Assembly: GCA_019637075.1 (NCBI GenBank)
Contig: JAHBWI010000002.1
Span: forward strand, 186,001 to 250,000
Reading direction: 5' to 3'
DNA from: Nitrospiraceae bacterium
GTDB lineage: Bacteria > Nitrospirota > Nitrospiria > Nitrospirales > Nitrospiraceae
DNA: 64,000 bases
The position numbers and the translations under genes were made by a program. Below the pieces are notes generated by a model. The model was not told the DNA's origin. It was given only the letters and a program-made list of their open reading frames with translations, and searched no databases. Below, in pieces: positions 51,301-57,697 of the stretch (positions within the stretch are counted from its first letter, which is position 1; each line of letters begins with the position of its first letter).

Positions 51301-53097
51301 GACGGTCGGGTCGTTCGCTTGAGCCTGCTTGAGCTGGTCCTCGGTCTTCCCGGGGAGGCCCTGCGGCGGAAGCATGTACTCGACCCAATCCTTGATGGAC
51401 ACCTTCACCGGATTGGACTTCCAATCGGTCTTGTCCTTGGTGATCTCGAACTTCTTGCCGCCATACCAGTCGACCGTCTTACCGACCAACTGATCGGAGC
51501 TGACGCCTGCCTTGATCTTGCCTTTGCGATCCGGCAATTCAACCAACGGCTTCATCACGTCGTTCTGGAAGCCCGGCTGCTGCAGCGTGTTGTACACGCG
51601 CCAGAAACCCCACATGCCGGTCACATAGTGCTGCGGAATGTGGCAATGGAACACGAACTCGCCGGCCAGCGCCTGCAACCCGCCGGAACCGCCCTCGATC
51701 ACTTCATCATAGATTTCGGACGGACCGATCGATTGCACGTCCAACCGGTCGGAGGTGTCGGTGATCGGGGGGAACTTCACCGGACCGCTCTTGGAAAGCG
51801 TGGGGTCCAGCTTGCTCGTGCCCGGCTGACGCGCCCAACGAATGGAACCACCGTGCAAGTGGTGCGAGTGCACGATCTCCGAACCACCGATCATCCGGAA
51901 CTTGGCCGGATCACCGAGGTAGGAGCGGGGAATCGTGGTCGCCGGATCGCCGAACGTATAGGAGCCGTAGCCCTGTGATTCGTCGGCAAACCCAACCAAA
52001 TGCTCTTGCATTTCCAACCGCTCGCCGTGCGGCTCGCTGCGATAGTTGAGCAAACGCGCGGCCGGCCGATAGGTATCGGTGTGGGCGTCGCGCTGCGGCA
52101 ACATATCGCCCTTGCGGTTGAGGAGACGGAAGGTCTCGTCGCCCGCTTCGTGATAGAAAATCACGAATTCGCGGAAGTCCGAGCCGCCCGCCACGTCGAT
52201 GATGGCCTCCCAGCCGCTCTTCATGTCCTCACCTGAGAACGGGCTCAGGAAGCGGGAGCCGCGGGGCTCGACCACAAGGGAACCGACCATGCCGAGCGAG
52301 TACTGGTCACGGCTCGCATGGCTATGGAACGCACGTCCTCCCTCCTGCAGGTCCAGGGGGATGTACCACTCGAACTCGCCGGTCTTCCCGGCAGGCACGA
52401 GGGCATCAGGGTTGTTCGCGGTCGCCGGCTTCCCCGTGCTTGCGACAAGCATCTGGGAGCCGTTGATGATCATGTTCGTCGCTTCGTTCTCAATCTGGTT
52501 GCGGAGCGTGATCCGGAGACAGTCACCTTGATTGGCCCGGATGACCAACGGCTGGATCAAGTCGCCCTGCAAGCCATTGGAGACCGCACCGCCCGCAAAG
52601 GTCGGATCTTCGCTGTCCCGCGCGGCCTTGTTCTTGGCTTCCTCGTCGCGCACACCGGCCACTTGCTCGGTCAACGCGAACATATAGCCGGGATAGAAAT
52701 CGCCGAAACGGTTGACCGTGATTTCCACGTTCATCGCGGTCACGTCGTAGACTCGGACCGGCGCATTCGCCGGGCAACGAGCGCCCTGCGACACCTGCAC
52801 CTTGTCGGGATCGTCCGCAACCAGCAACACACCCTGCTGCATGGCGTGGGCGCTTGCGCCCCGGAACGGGCCCTGGGAATTCACTTCCCGTTCGATCTGG
52901 TCGATCGCCTTGGACATCTTGTCCTGCAGGATCGGACCAGCCGGTTGGTGGACTGGTGTCGCGAGGTCCGTACTGGACTCCGTCGCCACATGTCCGTCAT
53001 GGCTCATGATGGCCCCAGCTGGCATAGCGCCGGCCAGGCCGAGACAGGTGGTGAGCCCCAGCACACCTGCTCGCATCCATTTCCTTGGTACACCCAT
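48355..53097 (-). CDS. Giant three-module multicopper oxidase (operon A)
   Basis: 1580 residues, about three times a usual multicopper oxidase. Signal peptide MGVPRKWMRAGVLGLTTCLGLAGAMPAGA. Three cupredoxin-based modules each end in a W-G-x-F/W-x-V segment. Module 1 carries FHSHASRD, IVHSHHLHGG and FHCHIPQHYVTGMWG (type 1/type 3 ligands). Module 2 carries LHPHFFQFD, YWHDHVFG and VHTWHVTGHW but ends in ASHFAEGSWG, without H-C-H. Module 3 (..DGHEWPHEPY..GQWGLF) keeps few ligands. Substrate unknown; in the periplasm it could oxidise Cu(I) or another small reductant. AAGGAGG precedes ATG 53097; the leader RNA and sigma-54 promoter are listed separately. Confidence 0.92.
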   Translation of the reverse strand: MGVPRKWMRAGVLGLTTCLGLAGAMPAGAIMSHDGHVATESSTDLATPVHQPAGPILQDKMSKAIDQIEREVNSQGPFRGASAHAMQQGVLLVADDPDKVQVSQGARCPANAPVRVYDVTAMNVEITVNRFGDFYPGYMFALTEQVAGVRDEEAKNKAARDSEDPTFAGGAVSNGLQGDLIQPLVIRANQGDCLRITLRNQIENEATNMIINGSQMLVASTGKPATANNPDALVPAGKTGEFEWYIPLDLQEGGRAFHSHASRDQYSLGMVGSLVVEPRGSRFLSPFSGEDMKSGWEAIIDVAGGSDFREFVIFYHEAGDETFRLLNRKGDMLPQRDAHTDTYRPAARLLNYRSEPHGERLEMQEHLVGFADESQGYGSYTFGDPATTIPRSYLGDPAKFRMIGGSEIVHSHHLHGGSIRWARQPGTSKLDPTLSKSGPVKFPPITDTSDRLDVQSIGPSEIYDEVIEGGSGGLQALAGEFVFHCHIPQHYVTGMWGFWRVYNTLQQPGFQNDVMKPLVELPDRKGKIKAGVSSDQLVGKTVDWYGGKKFEITKDKTDWKSNPVKVSIKDWVEYMLPPQGLPGKTEDQLKQAQANDPTVVNWKWKGDTALNEPETPHKWADYVSPTPNERPAITFDPQTGKLAFPWLRPHLGKRPPFAPNHGGAPWLEPFRVREDGTKSTEPAKPGEQGPWSLCPANAPRKFFTIHSITLPITLKPATSKTAAIVDPIGMIYVLHEEEEEVRKNPAKQVPLVIRGNVHDCVDVIFKNEIPDDARTGWANKINLHPHFFQFDTSASDGPTIGFSYDMSLRAFTMLEDPQPTKGMPLPANTVLTADSKAGARSITVKNPAKFHHNIELGVGMDDPKFFEVARIKEIKGNTITFDAPLKHAHKKNDIASVEFIRERWYVDVDLGTVYWHDHVFGTDTWGHGLFSAFITEPRGSTYHDPVTGKELRSGPIADIHTMEPVSAHIRGSFREVMMHIMDSNARSAELITTDNPQARMGAVTVDGPPSHQFPDRINKSAMWFLNGGEATTGSGYSMRVEPLSVRLANNPDPSKLFVSGLHGDPGTPLLRAYLGDPILVRALVGSANEVHTWHVTGHWFPMERYGTTAMPRSTVHLVIGERYDPAIPAAGGPQQMAGDYLYYSGRASHFAEGSWGIFRVFDEAQKDLKPLPGREEIRKSAQSVCPADAPVKTFNVSAVDQNIRYHEGAPGLMEVDLERKMVLGNEQGKMYVLDGDRGRVKAGELKPSPLTLHVNVGDCIKVNLKNEMAKDRAGFHVDMMAFDPKDSFGANVGNNPGDQTVGPGESKTYTYYAHPEYGELAALIQDWGNVVENPRNGLFGSIIVGPKGSRYRDPMTGDDITMKSSWRADVLVDRSVPGNESRKNYRDFSLMFQDEDNIVGVSFMPYIQQVAGISAVNYRSEPTAWRVEKGCEVSEVFSCVKAGETPSTPLLQAHVGDPVAIHVLGAFSEQVQLFTVDGHEWPHEPYMQGADQVSTMEFGGSEIINAYLTGGAGGPNKIVGDYLWKNQRPAFANAGQWGLFKVLPVEDQRILPLTPQPPATKTADTESNGGHASKTSVSVR

Positions 53098-53102
53098 ACG
53101 TT

Positions 53103-53111
53103 CGGCCTCCT
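53103..53111 (-). promoter_or_regulatory. Oxidase A ribosome-binding site complementary to its leader loop
   Basis: The minus strand reads AGGAGGCCG just before ATG 53097. It is perfectly complementary over nine bases to CGGCCUCCU in the leader RNA hairpin (53224-53232). The pairing would hide the Shine-Dalgarno sequence, giving a simple translational switch. Confidence 0.55.
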
Positions 53112-53189
53112 TCTGACTAACGGTCGTTACGCTGACTACTGCGGACACAACTAACAGGGCACATGAAACACACCGTCACAAATATGGGA

Positions 53190-53261
53190 GTCTGGCGGAG
53201 GCCAATTGCGTTGGAGGAACATCAGGAGGCCGGTCCTTCTATTCCGACTCCTCCGCCAGAC
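53190..53261 (-). promoter_or_regulatory. Structured leader RNA element, copy A (three-way junction)
   Basis: A 72-nt element in the oxidase A leader. The outer stem is 12 perfect pairs (53250-53261 with 53190-53201). Inside are hairpin 1 (53216-53245), built as GGAA/UUCC, a 4x4 internal loop that could hold tandem G-A pairs, and AGGA/UCCU around loop CCGGCC; and hairpin 2 (53202-53214, CCAA/UUGG). Its apical 12-mer GGACCGGCCUCC (complement of 53225-53236) is identical in copy B while all stems differ. It lies 92 bases before the start codon and 54 after the predicted transcription start. Confidence 0.65.
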
Positions 53262-53325
53262 AACTCGAATTCACTAAGGGGTCAGACCACCGAGAGCCTG
53301 GTTAGCATTCGGCTCGTGCGAGAAA

Positions 53326-53341
53326 AGCAATTAATGTTCCT
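53326..53341 (-). promoter_or_regulatory. Sigma-54 promoter of oxidase operon A
   Basis: The minus strand reads AGGAACATTAATTGCT: GG at -24, exactly ten bases, GC at -12, with TTGCT intact. Start of transcription would be near 53315, giving a leader of about 218 bases that contains the structured element. Two enhancer-type dyads lie about 90 and 122 bases upstream of it. Confidence 0.7.
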
Positions 53342-53413
53342 GTCAAATCCGTAAGACGGTGATGTCGAATTCTGTGGCAAATGTCGCCGACCACACCCTG
53401 GCATGGCCGAAAA

Positions 53414-53465
53414 ATGGGATCTCTACGCCCCATTCGCAAATTGAAATAGGGCGACAACGCCCCAT
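53414..53465. promoter_or_regulatory. Tandem enhancer dyads for the NtrC-type regulator (operon A)
   Basis: Two dyads with 8-base half-sites and 4-base spacers: ATGGGATC-N4-CGCCCCAT at 53414-53433 and ATAGGGCG-N4-CGCCCCAT at 53446-53465. Their centres are 32 bp apart, about three helical turns. The same dyad occurs perfectly at 62173 and nearly so at 60699. Placement upstream of a sigma-54 promoter fits an enhancer-binding protein, most simply the regulator encoded at 62223-63617. Confidence 0.68.
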
Positions 53466-53580
53466 CCGAAACCCCTTCTCGCTCCGCCCCCTCAGAACAG
53501 ACATAGAATCTAATTCCCGTTCAGTGGTTCATTGTGTTACCTCTGGGGCTCTTGCTCCCTGCACGCGTCAACGGGATCCC

Positions 53581-54477
53581 ATGAAGCGATTGATGGCTCG
53601 GCTTCTCGGCAAGTATCAGGTCTTGGCGATCGCAACGCTCTGCGGCTTCCCCTTGTGCGCGGAGACCGCATTGGTTCGCAGCGAAGAGCCCCGGCAGCGG
53701 CTCCAAGCCATCGCGGCACTCGCCGCCGAGTCACCGATGGTCCGAGTGGATGAGGGCCCGTTCCTCATGGGTACGCCGCGCACGATCGAAAGCACATTCG
53801 GCCTCGAACTCCAGTATGACGACACAGAACAACCGCAGCGACGCGTGCAAATCGACGCCTTCGAAATCGATCGCGATGAGGTGAACCTCGGATCGTTCCT
53901 CGCATGGCTATACAAGACCGATCGGACGCCTTCGGAGCTGCTGGTCAAACTCATCGACCACGTCGCGGCCGTGCACTCGGTGTCGCCTGCGGTCCTAACT
54001 CGTTGGCCCGCGCTCTATGTCACCTGGAGTGAGGCCAGGGACTACTGCTTATCCCAAAAGAAGCGGCTGCCGCGCGAAGCGGAATGGGAGAAGGCGGCCC
54101 GCGGAGCCGACGGCAAACTCTTCCCGTGGGGAAGCCATGCCCCAACAGCAGAGCTCGCCATGTTCGGGCAGTACCATGTCCATGAGATTCCCATCGTGGC
54201 CGCCGTGGACAACGGCTTGGCCGGGCAGAGCCCCTATGGCGTTCGACATATGGCGGGCAACGCCGCTGAGTGGGTCGCGGATTGGTTTGGGATCGATTAC
54301 TATGTGACGATGCCGGACCGGAACCCGCCCGGGCCTACTACAGGTCGGTACAAGGTGGTGCGGGGCGGGTCGTGGAAAAGCACCCCGGCGCTGCTACGTA
54401 CCTCCACCAGGAGCGGCGCGGCACCGGATCAGCGAGCGGCCACGATCGGATTTCGTTGTGCGCGCTCGGTTCAGTAA
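53581..54477 (+). CDS. Periplasmic SUMF1/FGE-like domain protein, probably non-catalytic
   Basis: 298 residues. Signal peptide to CAETA. The formylglycine-generating-enzyme fold is clear: MVRVDEGPFLMGT, PQRRVQIDAFEIDRDEVNLGSFLAWL, VTWSEARDYCLSQKKRLPREAEWEKAARG, YGVRHMAGNAAEWVADWF, YKVVRGGSWKSTPALLRTSTRSG and IGFRCAR. The catalytic Cys pair normally after RGGSW is replaced (Ser, Leu), so sulfatase activation is unlikely; a structural or ligand role is more probable. The frame is open to 53359 but that part covers the operon A enhancer dyads, so ATG 53581 is chosen. It sits between the two oxidase operons. Confidence 0.85.
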   Translation: MKRLMARLLGKYQVLAIATLCGFPLCAETALVRSEEPRQRLQAIAALAAESPMVRVDEGPFLMGTPRTIESTFGLELQYDDTEQPQRRVQIDAFEIDRDEVNLGSFLAWLYKTDRTPSELLVKLIDHVAAVHSVSPAVLTRWPALYVTWSEARDYCLSQKKRLPREAEWEKAARGADGKLFPWGSHAPTAELAMFGQYHVHEIPIVAAVDNGLAGQSPYGVRHMAGNAAEWVADWFGIDYYVTMPDRNPPGPTTGRYKVVRGGSWKSTPALLRTSTRSGAAPDQRAATIGFRCARSVQ

Positions 54478-54500
54478 CCGGAAAGAGGAACGAGACAGGC

Positions 54501-55127
54501 ATGAACATGATCCGGACACGAGGTGGATGGCTTGGACTGTGGCTGGCGATACTGTGTGCGAGCCTATCCAGTGCCTACACCCAAGCTGCGGTTCCAGACC
54601 AGCAGGGCTGGAGACTCTACACCAATGCGCGTTTTGGATTTTCCGTGCGGTACCCGGACACCTGGCAAATGGGAAAACCGTTGCCCGACGGAATCGGCGT
54701 CACACTGCTTCCCCCCGTCGAACACAGTCTGGTTGCCCTCTCGGGCCATATGAACCTGCTCGAGGGCACAAGCCAGGACCGCCGGCAGACACTCGAGGAA
54801 TTTGCCGCGGCGCATCGCCGAATCATCACCGAGCTGTTCCAGAAAAAAAATGTCGCGCTCACCTGGCGCAAGGATCAGGAGACGACGCTCGCGGGGTTCC
54901 CGGCTAAACGATTGAGCTTCACCTACCAAGATGAACGGAGCGTGCACATGGTCGAGGTTCACCTGTTTTCGTTGGGAAGGAATGAGGGGCGTGGCGTGCG
55001 GATCAAGATGCCGGCCACGTCGCAGAAGGAGTTGGAACCGGCCATCGCCGCGATGTTGGCCGGTTACCAACCAGGGCGGGACCAAAATGCGGTCAGCCCG
55101 ATCGTACCGAAGCAGCAATCACAATAA
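54501..55127 (+). CDS. Secreted PsbP-like / DUF1795-like protein
   Basis: 208 residues. Signal peptide to TQAAVP. The start of the domain (GWRLYTNARFGFSVRYPDTWQMGKPLPDGIGVTLLPP) is typical of PsbP/DUF1795-type folds, and the rest fits (TTLAGFPAKRLSFTYQ....VHMVEVHLFSLGRNEGRGVRIKMPATSQKELEPAIAAMLAGYQ). Function unknown. It begins 24 bases after the SUMF1-like gene, probably as a two-gene operon. Confidence 0.75.
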   Translation: MNMIRTRGGWLGLWLAILCASLSSAYTQAAVPDQQGWRLYTNARFGFSVRYPDTWQMGKPLPDGIGVTLLPPVEHSLVALSGHMNLLEGTSQDRRQTLEEFAAAHRRIITELFQKKNVALTWRKDQETTLAGFPAKRLSFTYQDERSVHMVEVHLFSLGRNEGRGVRIKMPATSQKELEPAIAAMLAGYQPGRDQNAVSPIVPKQQSQ

Positions 55128-55278
55128 AGCGTGATGCATACCTCGTCGTCCGTATTTCGCCGGCGTGTGAACAGAGGGAATCTGTTTCCTCGCCACGAAC
55201 CGAGCTTCACGCGTCACATGGCACAGTTGAGCATCCCAGCTACAACCGAGCGGATCCACCGGCGTTCTTGGGGGCCCG

Positions 55279-55686
55279 CTACGCGCCGTTGTCCCGGATC
55301 GCCTGCAGCCGTTTGACCGCTTCCTTCACCGCAGTGCGAGCTTTGACGGCTGGGTTCAAACTCATGCCGGGATCGACCTTGTCCCCTAGTTCGGCAACCC
55401 GTCGGCAATGCTTAATAGCATCTTGCAAGTGCGGCACTGCGGCCTTGGCCTCTTCGTTGTTGGACGGCAGCTGTTTCAAAATCGATTCGGCGTGCTTGGT
55501 CACTTCCCCGCAGTGGTGGACAATCGCTGAACCGTCCCCCATTCCGCCGTGCATGACCATCTCTTCGGCGTCCTTGAGCATCGCCTTGCCGGCTTCCTGC
55601 ACATCTTTGGGTGACCAGGCATAGACCACCGCCCCCCCCAACGCCGCACAGAGAACTATCGCCCGCCCCACCTGCTTTGCATACAT
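55279..55686 (-). CDS. SmbP-like small metal-binding periplasmic protein (operon B)
   Basis: 135 residues. Short signal (AIVLCAALGGAVVYA), then the SmbP-like pattern: EAGKAMLKDAEEMVMHGGMGDGSAIVHHCGEVTKHAESIL and LQDAIKHCRRVAELGDKVDPGMSLNPA. It aligns along its whole mature length with the operon A copy at 45949. The ATG overlaps the stop of the previous gene (TGATG). Probably a periplasmic copper buffer, by analogy with SmbP. A gap of 151 bases follows to the convergent gene. Confidence 0.82.
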   Translation of the reverse strand: MYAKQVGRAIVLCAALGGAVVYAWSPKDVQEAGKAMLKDAEEMVMHGGMGDGSAIVHHCGEVTKHAESILKQLPSNNEEAKAAVPHLQDAIKHCRRVAELGDKVDPGMSLNPAVKARTAVKEAVKRLQAIRDNGA

Positions 55687-56207
55687 CAAAACACCCGACC
55701 TTTCTTTACCGGAGGATGATCCGCCGGCGTCAGTCGGCGATATAACTCGTGAAACTGCTCCGTTGTCAAGGCGGGGTTTTCCAATTCCTTCATCGTCGCC
55801 TCATCGATCTGGTACTCGACGGTATCGTCGAAGCTCGACGAGGCGATCGCGATGTAATGGGCCGGAAACAGGCGCTCCGGCAGTAGGATCGTCACGGCAC
55901 CGTTGTAGCGTTTCGCCAACCGCAGCGCCGCTTGGGCACGCGCAACGGAGACGCTTGGTCCCATCCCGACGTTAGTCGGCGGGCGTCCCGCCTTCATGAA
56001 CTGCAGATGTACATTCTCCAGCCCGGCCTCGGCGAACTCCAGCTTGATCGTGTTCGCTTGGGCGCGGTGTTCTTGCACGAACACGGCTTCAACCCTGCCC
56101 ACCGAGAGGCCATCCTCCTCGGCGGCGAGCGGCAACCCGGCCGCTCCCGCCACAAGGGCCAATACACAACACATCCGGCGACACAGGTCGATCATGCTCT
56201 TGCTCAC
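55686..56207 (-). CDS. Periplasmic protein of unknown function (operon B)
   Basis: 173 residues from a GTG that overlaps the cupredoxin stop (GTGA); ATG 56195 is an alternative. Signal peptide to PLAAEE. Paralogue of 46964-47464, keeping NVHLQFMKAGRPPTNVGMG, YNGAVTILLPERLFPAHYIAIASSSFDDTVEYQID and FHELYRRLTP. Unknown family, found here only in the oxidase operons. Confidence 0.75.
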   Translation of the reverse strand: MSKSMIDLCRRMCCVLALVAGAAGLPLAAEEDGLSVGRVEAVFVQEHRAQANTIKLEFAEAGLENVHLQFMKAGRPPTNVGMGPSVSVARAQAALRLAKRYNGAVTILLPERLFPAHYIAIASSSFDDTVEYQIDEATMKELENPALTTEQFHELYRRLTPADHPPVKKGRVF

Positions 56208-56974
56208 TTGGCGTTGAACTCCAGGTCAAGCTGCACGGTCCTATTCGGTTCCACAATCAGATCACGCGCCAGCTCACCCAAGGTCGGATGCCAGGCTTTC
56301 ACTTTGTAAGTCCCGGCCGGCAGATCGGCGATCGCAAACGCGCCGTCCGTTGCCGTCACGGCGTAATTGGGATTGTCGACCGCATAGCCCCAATTCTGCA
56401 TGTAGGGATGGACCCCGCACTGCATCGTGAAGACCTTCCGTCCCTTGACCAAATGCACCGTCTCCGTCGTTCCGGTCGCCTTCAGCGACGGTCGATGGAG
56501 CACGATATCCACGCCCGATTGGTCATAGGTGTACCCTTGAATATCGTGTGACACGGGGTCCCGGTTCGTCACGGTCAATTGCCGTTTCTCGCTCACGACC
56601 GTCACGTACGGCAGGAACTGACAGGTCCTGGCTTCCACCGTCGCCTCTTGCGCATCGAAGGGCTTCCCGTGTTGAACTCCTTCGATCACGATCACCACGT
56701 CTTTCAGTCCACCCTCCTGCCCGACCGTCACCTCCGTCATTTGCCTTAATCCCTCGCCATTAGATAGCGTCCCACAGAAGGTTCGGTCCGGATACCGGCG
56801 CAACTCGAACTGTTTCGGTTCCGGCAGGCTCCCCTTCAACGACACGGTTCCCCGCACCGTCGCTCCCTCGGTAACCGTTCCGGGTTCGTACGCCGCCTCC
56901 CCGCTCCCGACGCCCACCACCGTCGCCAATCCCGCCGCCATCGCGGCGGCCCATATGATTCTCGACTGTTTCAC
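56204..56974 (-). CDS. Cupredoxin-like periplasmic protein with carboxypeptidase-regulatory-like domain (operon B)
   Basis: About 256 residues. Signal peptide (IIWAAAMAAGLATVVGVGSGEAA). Same architecture as 47468-48235: GATVRGTVSLKGSLPEPKQFELRRYPDRTFCG, His in NRDPVSHDIQGY, the copper-type motif MQCGVHPYMQNWG, and the transthyretin-like end (YAVTATDGAFAIADLPAGTYKVKAWHPTLGE). The start is a GTG at 56974 (or 56983) behind AAAGGAG; there is no ATG at a sensible place. Probable electron-transfer or copper protein. Confidence 0.83.
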   Translation of the reverse strand: MKQSRIIWAAAMAAGLATVVGVGSGEAAYEPGTVTEGATVRGTVSLKGSLPEPKQFELRRYPDRTFCGTLSNGEGLRQMTEVTVGQEGGLKDVVIVIEGVQHGKPFDAQEATVEARTCQFLPYVTVVSEKRQLTVTNRDPVSHDIQGYTYDQSGVDIVLHRPSLKATGTTETVHLVKGRKVFTMQCGVHPYMQNWGYAVDNPNYAVTATDGAFAIADLPAGTYKVKAWHPTLGELARDLIVEPNRTVQLDLEFNAK

Positions 56975-56993
56975 CCTCGTCACGTCTCCTTTC

Positions 56994-57590
56994 CTAGTGC
57001 TCGACATTGGCCGGCGGGTTCGCCCGGTCCATCCGCTGTGGAACGTCGAACAGCAAGGGAGATTGCTCCGTGAAGACCAGATGCCGATACTCCTCCGACC
57101 ACTCGCCTTCCTTGCTGACTGTCTTGAGCGGAAACCGCTCGGCCTTGGTAATCCATCGATAGTAATGCTTGGTTTCTCCGCGCTGGGCCACGGCCACATC
57201 GAACAGTTCGGTCGCAAACCCGTTCAATGTCTGTTCGCCGACCAGTTCCCGAGACAGTTCCCCTTCCATCCGCTCGCCGAGCTCCAACCGGTAGGCATCG
57301 GCAATCGGCACCTCCACAAACTGCCGCCGTTTTGAGAGGATCAGCCACGCCACCGCACGATCGCCCCGCACGATGATCACGTCAGCTCCCCATTGCGGAT
57401 GCGAGAATTCCAGTCGCCAGCGATCAGACTTGGCATTCACATGGGTCGTTAGCACCGATTTGCCTTGCTTGACCACGCGCTCGGCGGAAAAGTCTCCTCC
57501 CGCGATCGCCCCCCCAGGGAACGCTGCACAGAGGGCCGCCGCCAGCACCAACCCCGTTGTCGCTTGCCGTTCATGCATGCTCGCTTGCAT
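56994..57590 (-). CDS. LolA-like / outer-membrane lipoprotein-sorting-like periplasmic protein (operon B)
   Basis: About 198 residues. Signal peptide (TGLVLAAALCAAFPGGAIAGG), then FSAERVVKQGKSVLTTHVNAKSDRWRLEFSHPQ...VIIVRGDRAVAWLILSKRRQFVEVPI and FATELFDVAVAQRGETKHYYRWITKAERFPLKTV. Paralogue of 46397-46960, but placed before rather than after the cupredoxin gene. Start uncertain (57590, 57578 or GTG 57626). Confidence 0.76.
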   Translation of the reverse strand: MQASMHERQATTGLVLAAALCAAFPGGAIAGGDFSAERVVKQGKSVLTTHVNAKSDRWRLEFSHPQWGADVIIVRGDRAVAWLILSKRRQFVEVPIADAYRLELGERMEGELSRELVGEQTLNGFATELFDVAVAQRGETKHYYRWITKAERFPLKTVSKEGEWSEEYRHLVFTEQSPLLFDVPQRMDRANPPANVEH

Positions 57591-57638
57591 CGGTCCGACA
57601 GAGCGGACCCGCACCGCAAGATTCACTCGAGAACGAAA

Positions 57639-57674
57639 CGGGGGAACCCGGATTGAAACCGCCGGATCCCCCCG
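57639..57674 (-). terminator. Hairpin between oxidase B and the LolA-like gene
   Basis: CGGGGGAACCCGG (57639-57651) and CCGGATCCCCCCG (57662-57674) form a nearly continuous stem with a 10-base loop. On the minus strand it is followed by TTTCG. It occupies the same place, just after the oxidase gene, as the hairpin in operon A. Confidence 0.55.
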
Positions 57675-57697
57675 CTCCAGGACTGGCCTCCTCTCAG

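Noticed and set aside
48385-51978. Long plus-strand open frames (up to 553 codons) across the giant oxidase gene
   Set aside because: Same codon-bias artefact; no signal peptide or family pattern, fully covered by the minus-strand oxidase.
53163-53354. 63-codon plus-strand open frame in the oxidase A leader
   Set aside because: It overlaps the structured leader element and the promoter; the peptide looks random.
53359-53580. In-frame N-terminal extension of the SUMF1-like gene
   Set aside because: It would translate the enhancer dyads and lacks a signal peptide; ATG 53581 begins a proper one.
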